This document shows positions 22,926-30,130 of a stretch of DNA of 41,943 nt, in pieces (position 1 is the stretch's first letter; every line of letters starts with the position of its first letter). The position numbers and the translations under genes are program-made. The notes under the pieces were generated by a model, which was not told the DNA's origin, searched no databases, and saw only the letters and a program-made list of their open reading frames with translations. The stretch lies in NCBI GenBank assembly GCA_964548055.1, contig CAZJPS010000002.1:1-41943 (forward strand). Direction: 5' to 3'. Source of the stretch: CAZJPS01 sp964548055 (GTDB lineage Bacteria > Patescibacteriota > Gracilibacteria > Peribacterales > Peribacteraceae).

Positions 22926-24707
22926 ATGGCCGAGGCTGGGCAGTTCCACCCCAAGGTCTTCATCAGCTACAGCCACAGGGATGAACGGTGGAAGGACCGC
23001 CTCCTCATCCACATGAGGGTATTGCAGCGAGAGGCTGCGTTCGACATCTGGGATGACCGCCGTTTACGGGCTGGAGACCACTGGTACGAAGAAATCCAGT
23101 CTGCGTTGCGGACCGCAAACCTGGCGATCCTTCTCATCTCGGCCAACTCTCTGACGTCCGATTTCATCCTCCGAGAGGAAGTCCGTTCCTTGCTCCAGCG
23201 GCACGAGCGGGAGGGCCTGCGCATCATTCCGATCGTCCTTGAGCCCTGTGCTTGGCAGAAAGTTGGTTGGCTGAGTAAGATGCAACTCCTCCCCAAGGAT
23301 GGCCGACCTCTCTCGCAGGCCCGCCGCCGCCACGAGATCGAGGCGGAGCTGACTGCAATTGCAACCCTCGTCTTCGATCTCCTGCGCGAGGCTACGTTCG
23401 CATCGGTCCAGCCCTCGCGCCCAGCCCCCATGCCCTCTACCGATACCAGTCCGTCACCGGCAGCCGCCTACAATGACCTCCTTGCGCTGGCCGCGACACA
23501 GCAGCAGTGTGGGCAGTACAGCGGCGCCCAACGAGCGTTCGAAAAGGCCATCAGCATCCTGGGACAGCTCGTCGAACGATCGCCTGCGGTGTCCGCCTAC
23601 CGTTCAAGTTTGGCGGTGGCCTGCAACAACTTTGGCAATCTCCTTCGACGCCTCGGCCGTTTGTCCGATGCGAAGGACTACTACCACAGAGCCTTGGACT
23701 TGGAGGAGCGCCTCCACGAGGAAGAGCCCGATAGTCCTGACTACCTCAATGACACGGCGCGCACCCACCACAACTTGGGCACGGCCCTGTGGGATGAGAA
23801 ACACCTCGGCCCAGCAGCCGCTGCCTTTCGCAGATCCGTGGAGATCCGTGCGTGGTTGGTTGCCAACACGGCAGGCCATCCACGTCACTGCCTTTTCCGC
23901 CGAGAGCTGGGAGATAGTTACACTTTTCTCGGCAAGATACTGTGGCAAATGAACAATGTCTGTGATGCGGAAGCTGCTTTCCGCCACGCGCTTCACTGGT
24001 TGGAGCCGCTCGTCATGGCACACCCTGCGCCCATCGAAGCTCGCATGGAGCTGGGATTGGCCTACGCGGGCTTGGCGAGACTGCTCGCCGAATGCCAGGC
24101 AGACCGGCGACAGGAAGCGGAAGCTCTGTATGCAAAAGCTCTGACCTGCCAGCACGGCCTTGTTGATGAGTTGCCTACCGTCCCCGATCACCGACATCAC
24201 CTTGCGTTCACGTTGGGCGGCCTTGCCCGTTTGTTACAGAAGCAGGAGCAACGGGCGCAAGCCCTGGACTACATTCGACAAGCCATCGACCATGGCTTGC
24301 AAGTGTTGGAATCCGTGAGCCCACAGCCGCGGCAGTGGCACGGGGATTGTACCCGCGACTATCGGTACCTCCTGGCAGTGCTGCTGGAGATGGGCAACTT
24401 TGATGAGGCGGCAACGGCAGCGACGGAAATCCCTTCCGCCCTTCGCACGGATCCGTCGGATTGCATCAGGTGGGCAGCATTTCTCGCTCCTTGTGTCAAA
24501 GAATGGGTGAAGCCAGGTACGCTCAACCTGGAACGCAACACGCGCTGCTTCGAGAACCTCGCAATGGAACAACTGCGTGAGGCTGTCGATAAGGGGCATG
24601 GTGATCCGGAACAACTGTTAACAGACAAACGTTTTGAGGCGATGCGGTCCCGCGCAGACTTCCATGAATTGATTACCAGATTGCGCAACAATTCGGCCCA
24701 GGAATGA
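22926..24707 (+). CDS. TIR-domain protein with C-terminal TPR repeats
   Basis: The 593-residue product (start MAEAGQFHPK) has a TIR domain at residues 8-155: KVFISYSHRDERW (box 1), then AFDIWDDRRLRAGDHWYEEI, and SANSLTSDFILREEV, in which E84/E85 is in the place of the catalytic glutamate of NAD+-cleaving TIRs. An Arg/Pro-rich linker (about 160-190) follows. Then come TPR-like helical pairs to about 560: YNDLLALAATQQQCGQYSGA, NNFGNLLRRLGRLSDAKDYY, YTFLGKILWQMNNVCDAEAA and LGGLARLLQKQEQRAQALDY. TIR-TPR proteins are known in bacterial immunity and signalling: the TPR part senses and the TIR part depletes or converts NAD+. That role is inferred. GC content is much higher than that of the neighbours, and it sits inside a transposon-like island. 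An ATG at 22869 overlaps the -10 box and is not used. Confidence 0.85.
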   Translation: MAEAGQFHPKVFISYSHRDERWKDRLLIHMRVLQREAAFDIWDDRRLRAGDHWYEEIQSALRTANLAILLISANSLTSDFILREEVRSLLQRHEREGLRIIPIVLEPCAWQKVGWLSKMQLLPKDGRPLSQARRRHEIEAELTAIATLVFDLLREATFASVQPSRPAPMPSTDTSPSPAAAYNDLLALAATQQQCGQYSGAQRAFEKAISILGQLVERSPAVSAYRSSLAVACNNFGNLLRRLGRLSDAKDYYHRALDLEERLHEEEPDSPDYLNDTARTHHNLGTALWDEKHLGPAAAAFRRSVEIRAWLVANTAGHPRHCLFRRELGDSYTFLGKILWQMNNVCDAEAAFRHALHWLEPLVMAHPAPIEARMELGLAYAGLARLLAECQADRRQEAEALYAKALTCQHGLVDELPTVPDHRHHLAFTLGGLARLLQKQEQRAQALDYIRQAIDHGLQVLESVSPQPRQWHGDCTRDYRYLLAVLLEMGNFDEAATAATEIPSALRTDPSDCIRWAAFLAPCVKEWVKPGTLNLERNTRCFENLAMEQLREAVDKGHGDPEQLLTDKRFEAMRSRADFHELITRLRNNSAQE

Positions 24708-24730
24708 TACGAAACCAGACATTACTGTGA

Positions 24731-24758
24731 TGTGAAAGTTAACGAGTAACTGTTCACA
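24731..24758 (+). terminator. Hairpin downstream of the TIR-TPR gene
   Basis: TGTGAAAGTTA (24731-24741) pairs with TAACTGTTCACA (24747-24758) with one bulge; loop ACGAG. No T-run follows, so it may be a rho-aided terminator or part of the element. Confidence 0.4.
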
Positions 24759-24950
24759 GGTCGAAACTGCGGAAAACACAGGGCTTTTTGATGATGGCCC
24801 TAATTTCTAAGACAAAACTGACCACTCGAAAAGCGATTTGCGTCAAAAAAACGCTGGGAAAACGCCTGTTTCACCCTATGAGCGCATACGATAACGAAGC
24901 CCAAAGTGTTACCTCTCACTGCCGTCATGTGCAAAAGCAACACCTCGCTG

Positions 24951-24956
24951 TATACT
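24951..24956 (+). promoter_or_regulatory. -10 box TATACT, 6 nt before the bcp ATG
   Basis: TATACT ends 6 nt before the ATG at 24963; the mRNA is probably leaderless. Confidence 0.6.
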
Positions 24957-24962
24957 GTGTAC

Positions 24963-25436
24963 ATGTCATCTTCTCTGCTGCAACGTTCGGCTCCTTCCTT
25001 CTCGTTATTAGATCAAGATGGTCGCACGCACCATGTAGAAGATTATCGTGGGCAGTGGGTGCTCCTCTTTTTTTATCCTCAAGATGACACGCCGGGATGT
25101 ACCAAGGAAGCCTGTGGGCTTCGTGATGCCTTTGCGGAGTATAAAGAAAAGAAATGTACTCTATTGGGAGTGAGTGCAGACACGGTGCAAAGCCACAAAC
25201 AATTTGCTGAAAAGTACCATCTTCCTTTTCCATTGTTAGCAGACACAGAAAAAACCGCCATTCAACGGTATGGGGTGTGGAAGGAAAAAAAGATGATGGG
25301 AAAGACCTATATGGGCATTGCGCGTACATCGTTTTTGATAGATCCCGAAGGGAAGATCGCAAAGATGTACGAAGGGGTGAAACCGGAATTGCATGCGGCG
25401 GAAGTTCTGCGAGATCTTGAGTCGTTGAAAGTATAA
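24963..25436 (+). CDS. bcp: Thiol peroxidase Bcp/PrxQ (peroxiredoxin)
   Basis: The 157-residue product contains APSFSLLDQDGRTHHVEDYR and LLFFYPQDDTPGCTKEACGL. C46 is the peroxidatic cysteine and C51 the resolving cysteine, the five-residue spacing of the PrxQ class. LLGVSADTVQSHKQFAEKY and ARTSFLIDPEGKIAKMY complete the fold. It reduces hydrogen peroxide and organic peroxides with thioredoxin. The start at 24963 fits family length and is supported by the -10 box 6 nt upstream. A word-repeat hairpin follows the gene. Confidence 0.93.
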   Translation: MSSSLLQRSAPSFSLLDQDGRTHHVEDYRGQWVLLFFYPQDDTPGCTKEACGLRDAFAEYKEKKCTLLGVSADTVQSHKQFAEKYHLPFPLLADTEKTAIQRYGVWKEKKMMGKTYMGIARTSFLIDPEGKIAKMYEGVKPELHAAEVLRDLESLKV

Positions 25437-25442
25437 CTCTGC

Positions 25443-25544
25443 AATAAGGAAAGGGATTGAAAGGAATGGGAAGTCCTTCTCACGGCAGCTTTTTGATCGT
25501 TATCCCTTCAATCCCTTTATTCCCTTGAATCCTTTTGCCCCTTA
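25443..25544. repeat. Long imperfect hairpin of AAGGGATTGAA-type words
   Basis: The left arm is ATAAGGAAAGGGATTGAAAG and onward to about 25473. The right arm holds TCCCTTCAATCCC, TTATTCCCTTGAATCC and TTTTGCCCCTTA (25503-25544). Same architecture as the copies at 19485, 27796 and 30033, but a different word. It lies between bcp and the methyltransferase gene, which run in the same direction. Confidence 0.75.
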
Positions 25545-25579
25545 CCAATCCTTATATTTGCGCTTATACTCCAGTAAAG

Positions 25580-26488
25580 ATGATTGAGTTCCAGCGTCTC
25601 ATTCTCGGTGATCAAGTGCGCAACAAGGTTTTTGAAGATGCCTTAAAGAGGGTCATCCGGCCTGGCGAAAGTATTGTGGCCGATATAGGTTCGGGCACTG
25701 GATATCTTTCTTTCCTAGCCTCCAAGATGGGAGCCAAGGAATGCCACCTGTATGAGTTTTCTGAACTCCTTCCGCTCAGTAAAGAGATCGCAAAAAAGAA
25801 TGGGATCAAGAACCTGCACTTTCATCATGCACATTCCATGAGCGTGAAGAACCCTGTGAAAGCAGATATTGTGATATCCGAAACACTTGGAAATTATGCG
25901 CTAGAAGAGAATATGTTGGAGACACTGAGCGACGCTAAGCGGTATCTAAAAGAAGGTGGCGTGATGATCCCCCAGACTCTTACTCAATATGTAGTTCCCG
26001 TGACAAGTGATCGCCTCCATAAGGAAATCAATGTGTGGGACACGCTCGGACACGGTCTTGATTTTTCCCCTGCCAAGGAAATCTGTTTCCATAACATGTA
26101 TGTGAAAACTCTCCGTCCCGATGAGCTTTTGCAAAATGGAATTCAGGAATGGGACAGTATTGATTTCCGCAAAGGCGGTTCGAGCATTCGTCAGGCTGAT
26201 GTTGTTTGGTCTATGCAGAATCCACAGAAAATCTATGGATTTGTGCTCTTCTGGCATTGCGAATTGCTACCAGGGATCACTCTCTCTACTACTCCACTTC
26301 ACCCACCCACACACTGGCAGCAGATCTATTTACCACTCATAGAGCCGCTATCCCTGCAATCAAACGACACTCTCAAGCTCCATCTGCATTCCGATTCTAG
26401 GTTGAAAGTGAAAATAAGGCTGAAATGGAAAGCGGAGGGAGGAGGGGAGAGTTCAATAGAGATGGATACGCACAAGGGACTCGTGTAA
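25580..26488 (+). CDS. PRMT-like methyltransferase (protein arginine methyltransferase family fold)
   Basis: The 302-residue product starts MIEFQRLILGDQVRNKVFED, close to the N-terminal helix of PRMTs (MLxDxxRTxxY). It then has motif I VADIGSGTGYLSFLASKMGA and the acidic post-I residue in CHLYE. The double-E loop is SETLGNYALEENM: E101 and E110 are nine apart, exactly as in SEWMGYxLxxExM. RYLKEGGVMIPQ and the C-terminal THWQQIYLPLIEPL (the THW loop) follow. These motifs are specific to type I/II protein arginine methyltransferases, which are rare in bacteria. The substrate is unknown. The start at 25580 is chosen because it begins the PRMT homology and TATACT lies 9 nt upstream; the frame from 25535 adds 15 residues from the repeat region. 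Confidence 0.8.
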   Translation: MIEFQRLILGDQVRNKVFEDALKRVIRPGESIVADIGSGTGYLSFLASKMGAKECHLYEFSELLPLSKEIAKKNGIKNLHFHHAHSMSVKNPVKADIVISETLGNYALEENMLETLSDAKRYLKEGGVMIPQTLTQYVVPVTSDRLHKEINVWDTLGHGLDFSPAKEICFHNMYVKTLRPDELLQNGIQEWDSIDFRKGGSSIRQADVVWSMQNPQKIYGFVLFWHCELLPGITLSTTPLHPPTHWQQIYLPLIEPLSLQSNDTLKLHLHSDSRLKVKIRLKWKAEGGGESSIEMDTHKGLV

Positions 26489-26575
26489 GCGATGGGGTTC
26501 TTCTTTCCGCTTACCGCTCATCGCTTCTCCAATTCTGCAATTGACCTTATAGCTCTTTGCTTTGAAGATACTCCT

Positions 26576-27112
26576 ATGCCCAAACAGGTCCGCTCGCAAT
26601 CTACGGAGCATCATCTGGCCACTGTCATTGAACGAAATATCAACACACTTTTGGAAGTGCGAAGGCAGATGGAACGCAGAAGAGGCGTACAACATCGTTT
26701 TGCAGATGCAATTACAACTTTCTCGGGAAGCCTTCCATTTTTATATATTCACGTATTGTGGTTTGGCATATGGATTTTGTGGAATATGGGATGGCTTCAG
26801 CTCACTCCGTTCGATCCTTTCCCCTTTGGGCTTCTTACAATGGTAGTGTCCCTTGAGGCTATTGTCCTTTCTACATTTGTGCTTATCACACAAAATCGGA
26901 TGGCCGATATGAGTGATGAGCGTGCGGACTTAGATTTGCAAATCAACCTTTTGGCTGAATACGAGATTACAAAAATTCTCAAGCTTACAGATGCCATTGC
27001 AGATCATTTAGGATTACGTGAAGGCAAAGATCCGGAGCTAAATGATCTTAAAATGGAAATAATGCCCGAGGAAGTACTGAAAGAAATGGATAGATGCAGG
27101 CAGCGTATATAA
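26576..27112 (+). CDS. DUF1003 family membrane protein
   Basis: The 178-residue product has a charged N-terminal helix (IERNINTLLEVRRQMERRRG), FADAITTFSGSLPFLYIHVL and LWNMGWLQLTPFDPFPFGLL, then LEAIVLSTFVLITQNRMADM and SDERADLDLQINLLAEYEIT. This is the DUF1003 signature (two membrane helices, FDPYPFxLL, then QNRxxxxxxxRAxxDxxIN). The family has no agreed function; a link to Mg2+ or small-ion transport has been suggested for some members. The start at 26576 (MPKQVRSQ) removes a 28-residue extension with no family match. It is convergent with the PH-domain gene (53 bp). Confidence 0.88.
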   Translation: MPKQVRSQSTEHHLATVIERNINTLLEVRRQMERRRGVQHRFADAITTFSGSLPFLYIHVLWFGIWILWNMGWLQLTPFDPFPFGLLTMVVSLEAIVLSTFVLITQNRMADMSDERADLDLQINLLAEYEITKILKLTDAIADHLGLREGKDPELNDLKMEIMPEEVLKEMDRCRQRI

Positions 27113-27165
27113 CACGGGTTGGCCTTTGCACTGGACGGTAAAGGCATGGATCCTTTTTTTTACAT

Positions 27166-27750
27166 TCATTTTTGTTGTGTGGCTCTTGTTTGTTCACTAA
27201 AACGATTCTGGGTAGATCTTCTGCGCTGGAATCTGACCTCCGTGTCACTAATCATGCTTGCTACTTTTTGTGCATGGGGAATGTACCGCAACGTAAGGGA
27301 AGATCCCACTCCTTCTTTAAGATCAAAATGAATTTTGCCAAATGGAAATATATTCCAGAACTGCGATTCTGCACTCACGCTTGCAACGTTATCCAAGTTC
27401 ATCTGCCGTATTTTTATATGGAAGAGTGATGATTGATCCACAAATACCACTTCTTCATTTGTCACAATCAGCACATCATATCTCCAATCAATGTAGGCGG
27501 TGATCCACGGAAACAGTGTAAAAGGAATCCATATGGCGATGAGTGCAATACTTGTCCAAAGCACCGGAGCGCCAAAAAAGAATGCAGCACTCTCTATTGC
27601 AAAAAAGAGAATCGTCATTGCGATTGCCCTGCAGCTTCGCATAATAAACAAAAATGGATGAAAGGTGACGCGTAACACCACTTCTTCGCCTGAGGAAAGT
27701 AGGCTTGCTTCTAATTTTTTTGGGTTCGTTTCAAGAGCAAATAAGCGCAT
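27166..27750 (-). CDS. Bacterial PH-domain membrane protein
   Basis: The 194-residue product has EEVVLRVTFHPFLFIMRSCR and two membrane helices (about 38-60 and 63-85). A PH-like beta domain follows, WRYDVLIVTNEEVVFVDQSS, then LFHIKIRQMNLDNVASVSAE and IFPFGKIHFDL. The W-x-x-D/N-x-L-I-V-T-N-x-x-(V/I)-x-x-x-D plus 'I-x-L-xx-I-xx-V' run is typical of DUF304/bPH2 (YdbT-like). Function is unknown, possibly membrane or lipid sensing. TACCAT ends 8 nt before the ATG. A palindromic repeat separates it from proS upstream. Confidence 0.78.
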   Translation of the reverse strand: MRLFALETNPKKLEASLLSSGEEVVLRVTFHPFLFIMRSCRAIAMTILFFAIESAAFFFGAPVLWTSIALIAIWIPFTLFPWITAYIDWRYDVLIVTNEEVVFVDQSSLFHIKIRQMNLDNVASVSAESQFWNIFPFGKIHFDLKEGVGSSLTLRYIPHAQKVASMISDTEVRFQRRRSTQNRFSEQTRATQQK

Positions 27751-27795
27751 ACGGGAACATGGTAGGACGAAAAGGGGAGAAGAAGAAGGCTAAGA

Positions 27796-27916
27796 TAAGG
27801 GATTAAAGGGGTAGAGAAGGGGACAAAGGGCATAAAGGCTGTAAAGGTGATAAAGGTTTTTACAAAAGAACCTTTGTCCCTTTTGTCCCCTTGTAAACCT
27901 TTGTCCCCTTCATCCC
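27796..27916. repeat. ~95-bp palindromic word-repeat element, copy 2
   Basis: The left arm holds GGGGACAAAGGGCATAAAGG and TGTAAAGGTGATAAAGG (27818-27857); the right arm holds CCTTTGTCCC, TTTTGTCCCC and CCTTTGTCCCC (27870-27916). From about 27818 on it is nearly identical to copy 3 (30033-30130) and in the same orientation. It reaches up to the proS stop codon. Confidence 0.9.
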
Positions 27917-29347
27917 TTAATATGCTTTCGCGTAGAGCGCCATCGTCACCGCCTTCTCCCCCGTCAGAATATCCTTCTTCCCCGCCATATCCGGAGTTTC
28001 TTCCGGAATCAGACGGATGGTGGCTTTCGTCTTATCTTTGATCTTATCGGCAGTCAGTTTAGTTCCATCCCAGGGAGCCCAGGCAAAGCCGCCTTTTTCC
28101 ATGTGGGCTTCTAGTTCGCTCATCGATGAGACAGTGACTGTGTTGTTATCCATGTACTGTTTGGCTTGGTTGTATAAATTCTCCTGAATGTTCTGCAGCT
28201 GTGTACGGATGAGGAGCGTATTGCACTGGGAGAGAGGAACAGCTTCTTTTGTTCCTGTATCACGCCGTGCCACCATTACCTGATTTTTTTCCAGATCCTT
28301 TGGTCCAATTTCGATACGAATGGGCACACCCTTTACTTCCCATTCATTAAATTTGAAGCCAGGAGATTTGGTATCTCTATCATCAATTTTAACGCGCACC
28401 TCTCTGCCCAGGTCTTCTTTGAGTGAGTTACATGCACTTAATACTTTCTGCCGTTCCTCCTCTGATTTATAGATTGGAATCACTACAACCTGCACGGGTG
28501 CCATAGCTGGTGGAAGACGCAGACCTTTTTCGTCTCCATGCACCACAATCACGGTTCCGATAATGCGCGTAGAAAGTCCCCAGCTTGTCATCCACGGGCG
28601 CTGAGATACACCTTTGTCATCTAAGAAGGACACATCGTATGCTTCCGAAAAGCCTTGTCCTAAATTGTGAGATGTACCCGCCTGAATTGCCTTTCCATCC
28701 TTTGCCAGAGCTTCGGTTGAAAGTGTATACAGTGCCCCGGCAAATTTTTCATGTTCTGGCTTTTTTCCTTTCATCACGGGAAGCGCTAAAAATTCCCTAT
28801 CAAAATCAGCGTACATATCCAGCGCTGCGTGCACCATCACATCAGCTTCTTCTTTCGTAGCATGACACGTGTGTCCTTCCTGCCACAAAAATTCGAGTGT
28901 GCGTAGGAAGGGTCTCGTTCGCATTTCCCATCGCACCACGTTTGCCCACTGATTAATTTTGAGCGGCAGATCGCGGTGACTCTGCACCCACCTAGAGAAC
29001 GTAGAATAGATAATCGTTTCGCTCGTAGGACGCACGTACAGTTTTTCCGCCAGTTCCTTTCCGCCTCCATGTGTCACCACCGCACATTCTGGAGCAAATC
29101 CTTTTACGTGATCTTTCTCCTTCATGATCAGCGACTCTGGGATAAAGAGCGGGAAATAACAGTTCTGCACATCGTGTGCCTTAATGCGATCATCTAAATC
29201 CCGCTGAATTGCTTCCCATAGTGCATACCCATACGGCTTAAAAATGATGCATCCCTTCACATCGGCATGCTCTGCTAAATCTGCCTGAGCAATGGTATCC
29301 AGGTACCACTGAGGGAAGTCTTGGGATTGGGAGGCGAGCTTCTGCAT
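27917..29347 (-). CDS. proS: Prolyl-tRNA synthetase, eukaryotic/archaeal type
   Basis: The 476-residue product is full length for the short (E/A-type) ProRS. Class II motif 2 is in the NQWANVVRWEMRTRPFLRTL / FLWQEGHTCH region, the proline pocket in YVRPTSETIIYSTFSRW, and motif 3 in SWGLSTRIIGTVIVVHGDEK. The anticodon-binding domain starts VQVVVIPIYKSEEERQ. The C-terminal zinc-binding-like domain ends MALYAKAY with a terminal tyrosine, a hallmark of this type. There is no bacterial INS editing domain. It charges tRNA-Pro. The mRNA is probably leaderless (TATACT 6 nt upstream), and a G-rich telomere-like palindrome fills the divergent upstream gap. Confidence 0.95.
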   Translation of the reverse strand: MQKLASQSQDFPQWYLDTIAQADLAEHADVKGCIIFKPYGYALWEAIQRDLDDRIKAHDVQNCYFPLFIPESLIMKEKDHVKGFAPECAVVTHGGGKELAEKLYVRPTSETIIYSTFSRWVQSHRDLPLKINQWANVVRWEMRTRPFLRTLEFLWQEGHTCHATKEEADVMVHAALDMYADFDREFLALPVMKGKKPEHEKFAGALYTLSTEALAKDGKAIQAGTSHNLGQGFSEAYDVSFLDDKGVSQRPWMTSWGLSTRIIGTVIVVHGDEKGLRLPPAMAPVQVVVIPIYKSEEERQKVLSACNSLKEDLGREVRVKIDDRDTKSPGFKFNEWEVKGVPIRIEIGPKDLEKNQVMVARRDTGTKEAVPLSQCNTLLIRTQLQNIQENLYNQAKQYMDNNTVTVSSMSELEAHMEKGGFAWAPWDGTKLTADKIKDKTKATIRLIPEETPDMAGKKDILTGEKAVTMALYAKAY

Positions 29348-29353
29348 AGGGGG

Positions 29354-29359
29354 AGTATA
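29354..29359 (-). promoter_or_regulatory. -10 box TATACT, 6 nt before the proS ATG
   Basis: On the minus strand TATACT ends 6 nt before the ATG at 29347. It directly abuts the G-rich word-repeat region (29358-29493), so any -35 would lie inside the repeat. Confidence 0.6.
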
Positions 29360-29493
29360 GGGTTAGGGTGAGGGTTAGGGCTAGGGATGATAGGGTTTAG
29401 GATTAGGGGCTAGGGGTTAGGGACTGGGATCTGGGAGGATGAATGGTCCTTGTTCTTAGTCCTAGTCCCTAATCCCCACTCCCTAACCCCTCC
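29358..29493. repeat. Telomere-like GGGTTAGGG imperfect palindrome between divergent genes
   Basis: The plus strand carries about eleven GGG or GGGG runs in 85 bases (29360-29440), spaced by TTA, TGA, CTA, ATGATA, ACT and the like. CCTAGTCCC, TAATCCCC and CCCTAACCCC follow (29461-29490), so the two halves can pair. It resembles the other word-repeat hairpins in plan, but the word is GGGTTA-like, and it lies between two start codons (proS and the 29512 gene) rather than at gene ends. It has G-quadruplex potential on the plus strand. Confidence 0.85.
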
Positions 29494-29511
29494 TGCTACA
29501 CTAGTATGTAC

Positions 29512-30030
29512 ATGAAACTCCATGGGAATCGTTTCTGGGCGTGGTACGAGCGCCACTACTGGCTCACTGTCAGTCTCTCCACTGTCCTCTTTGCTCTGCA
29601 GATCGTTCATTTGTACTGGCTTACGACAGCGGTGGTGATGAAGCTCCTTTTGGGCCACAGTTATTTTACAACTGCTCCGATTGTTCAATTAGTCTTAGTA
29701 CTTGTGGACTACACCGAAATCCCGGCGCTCATTGCTACATCCCTTATCTATATCAATGATCTCCGAAAGAAGTTCACATGGAAGTCAGTTCTCTTTTTGA
29801 TCTTCCTCAATTCCCAATGGCTCCATCTCTTCTGGATCACCGATGAATTTGTGGTCGATATTTTTAGGAGTCACTCAGGAACCATTCTCCCGCTCTGGCT
29901 CGCCTGGATCGCGATCCTCATCGATTACCTAGAACTTCCCGTGATTGTAGATACGGTGATGCGAATGCTCGAAGAATTAATGAAGGGGAGATTTGGGGAG
30001 GCGGTGAGGCAACTGAGGGAACGGGATTAA
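29512..30030 (+). CDS. Multi-pass membrane protein of unknown function
   Basis: The 172-residue product (start MKLHGNRFWAWYERHYWLTV) has about five hydrophobic helices: about 17-40, 50-78, 88-108, 118-135 and 140-160. Two similar blocks occur: LVLVLVDYTEIPALIATSLI and WLAWIAILIDYLELPVIVDT, both with (V/I)DYxE(I/L)P. This suggests an internal duplication of a helix that carries charged DY-E residues in the membrane. No family is recognised. TACACT lies 9 nt before this ATG; an ATG at 29506 is also in frame. Confidence 0.75.
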   Translation: MKLHGNRFWAWYERHYWLTVSLSTVLFALQIVHLYWLTTAVVMKLLLGHSYFTTAPIVQLVLVLVDYTEIPALIATSLIYINDLRKKFTWKSVLFLIFLNSQWLHLFWITDEFVVDIFRSHSGTILPLWLAWIAILIDYLELPVIVDTVMRMLEELMKGRFGEAVRQLRERD

Positions 30031-30032
30031 TG

Positions 30033-30130
30033 AAAAGGGGACAAAGGGCATAAAGGTTGTAAAGGTGACAAAGGTTTTTAGTAAAAGACCTTTGTCCCTT
30101 TTGTCCCCTTTAAAACCTTTGTCCCCTTTA
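30033..30130. repeat. ~95-bp palindromic word-repeat element, copy 3
   Basis: AAAAGGGGACAAAGGGCATA and AAAGGTTGTAAAGGTGACAA (30033-30074) face ACCTTTGTCCCTTTTGTCCC and CCTTTGTCCCCTTT (30088-30130). It fills the gap between two convergent genes. Nearly identical to copy 2 and the reverse complement of copy 1. Confidence 0.9.

Larger units (their letters stand above)
21419..24919. mobile_element. Transposon-like island with TIR-TPR cargo
   Basis: GTGATTGGTAACACTTT (21419-21435) is matched in inverted orientation by AAAGTGTTACCTCTCAC (24903-24919): 15 of 17 positions, with a perfect 11-bp core GGTAACACTTT. The 3.5 kb between carries the DDE transposase, the small GTG-start gene and the GC-rich TIR-TPR gene. 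No target duplication is evident, and the transposase stop lies slightly outside, so the exact ends are uncertain. 24759-24902 inside the right end holds no gene that I can see. Confidence 0.55.

Noticed and set aside
23604..24200. Long minus-strand frame inside the TIR-TPR gene
   Set aside because: A shadow of a GC-rich gene; the plus frame has clear TIR and TPR motifs.
21396..24739. 11-bp direct repeat GATGTGAAAGT at 21396-21406 and 24729-24739 as target-site duplication of the island
   Set aside because: The right copy lies inside the inverted repeat that I take as the element end, and the left copy lies outside the other, so the geometry does not fit; it may be chance or part of a hairpin.
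24788..25087. 99-residue plus-strand frame before bcp
   Set aside because: It overlaps bcp in another frame, has no family features and crosses the right end of the island.
19485..30130. CRISPR array
   Set aside because: The repeated words are short, variable and palindromic within single gaps; there are no regular spacers and no cas genes.
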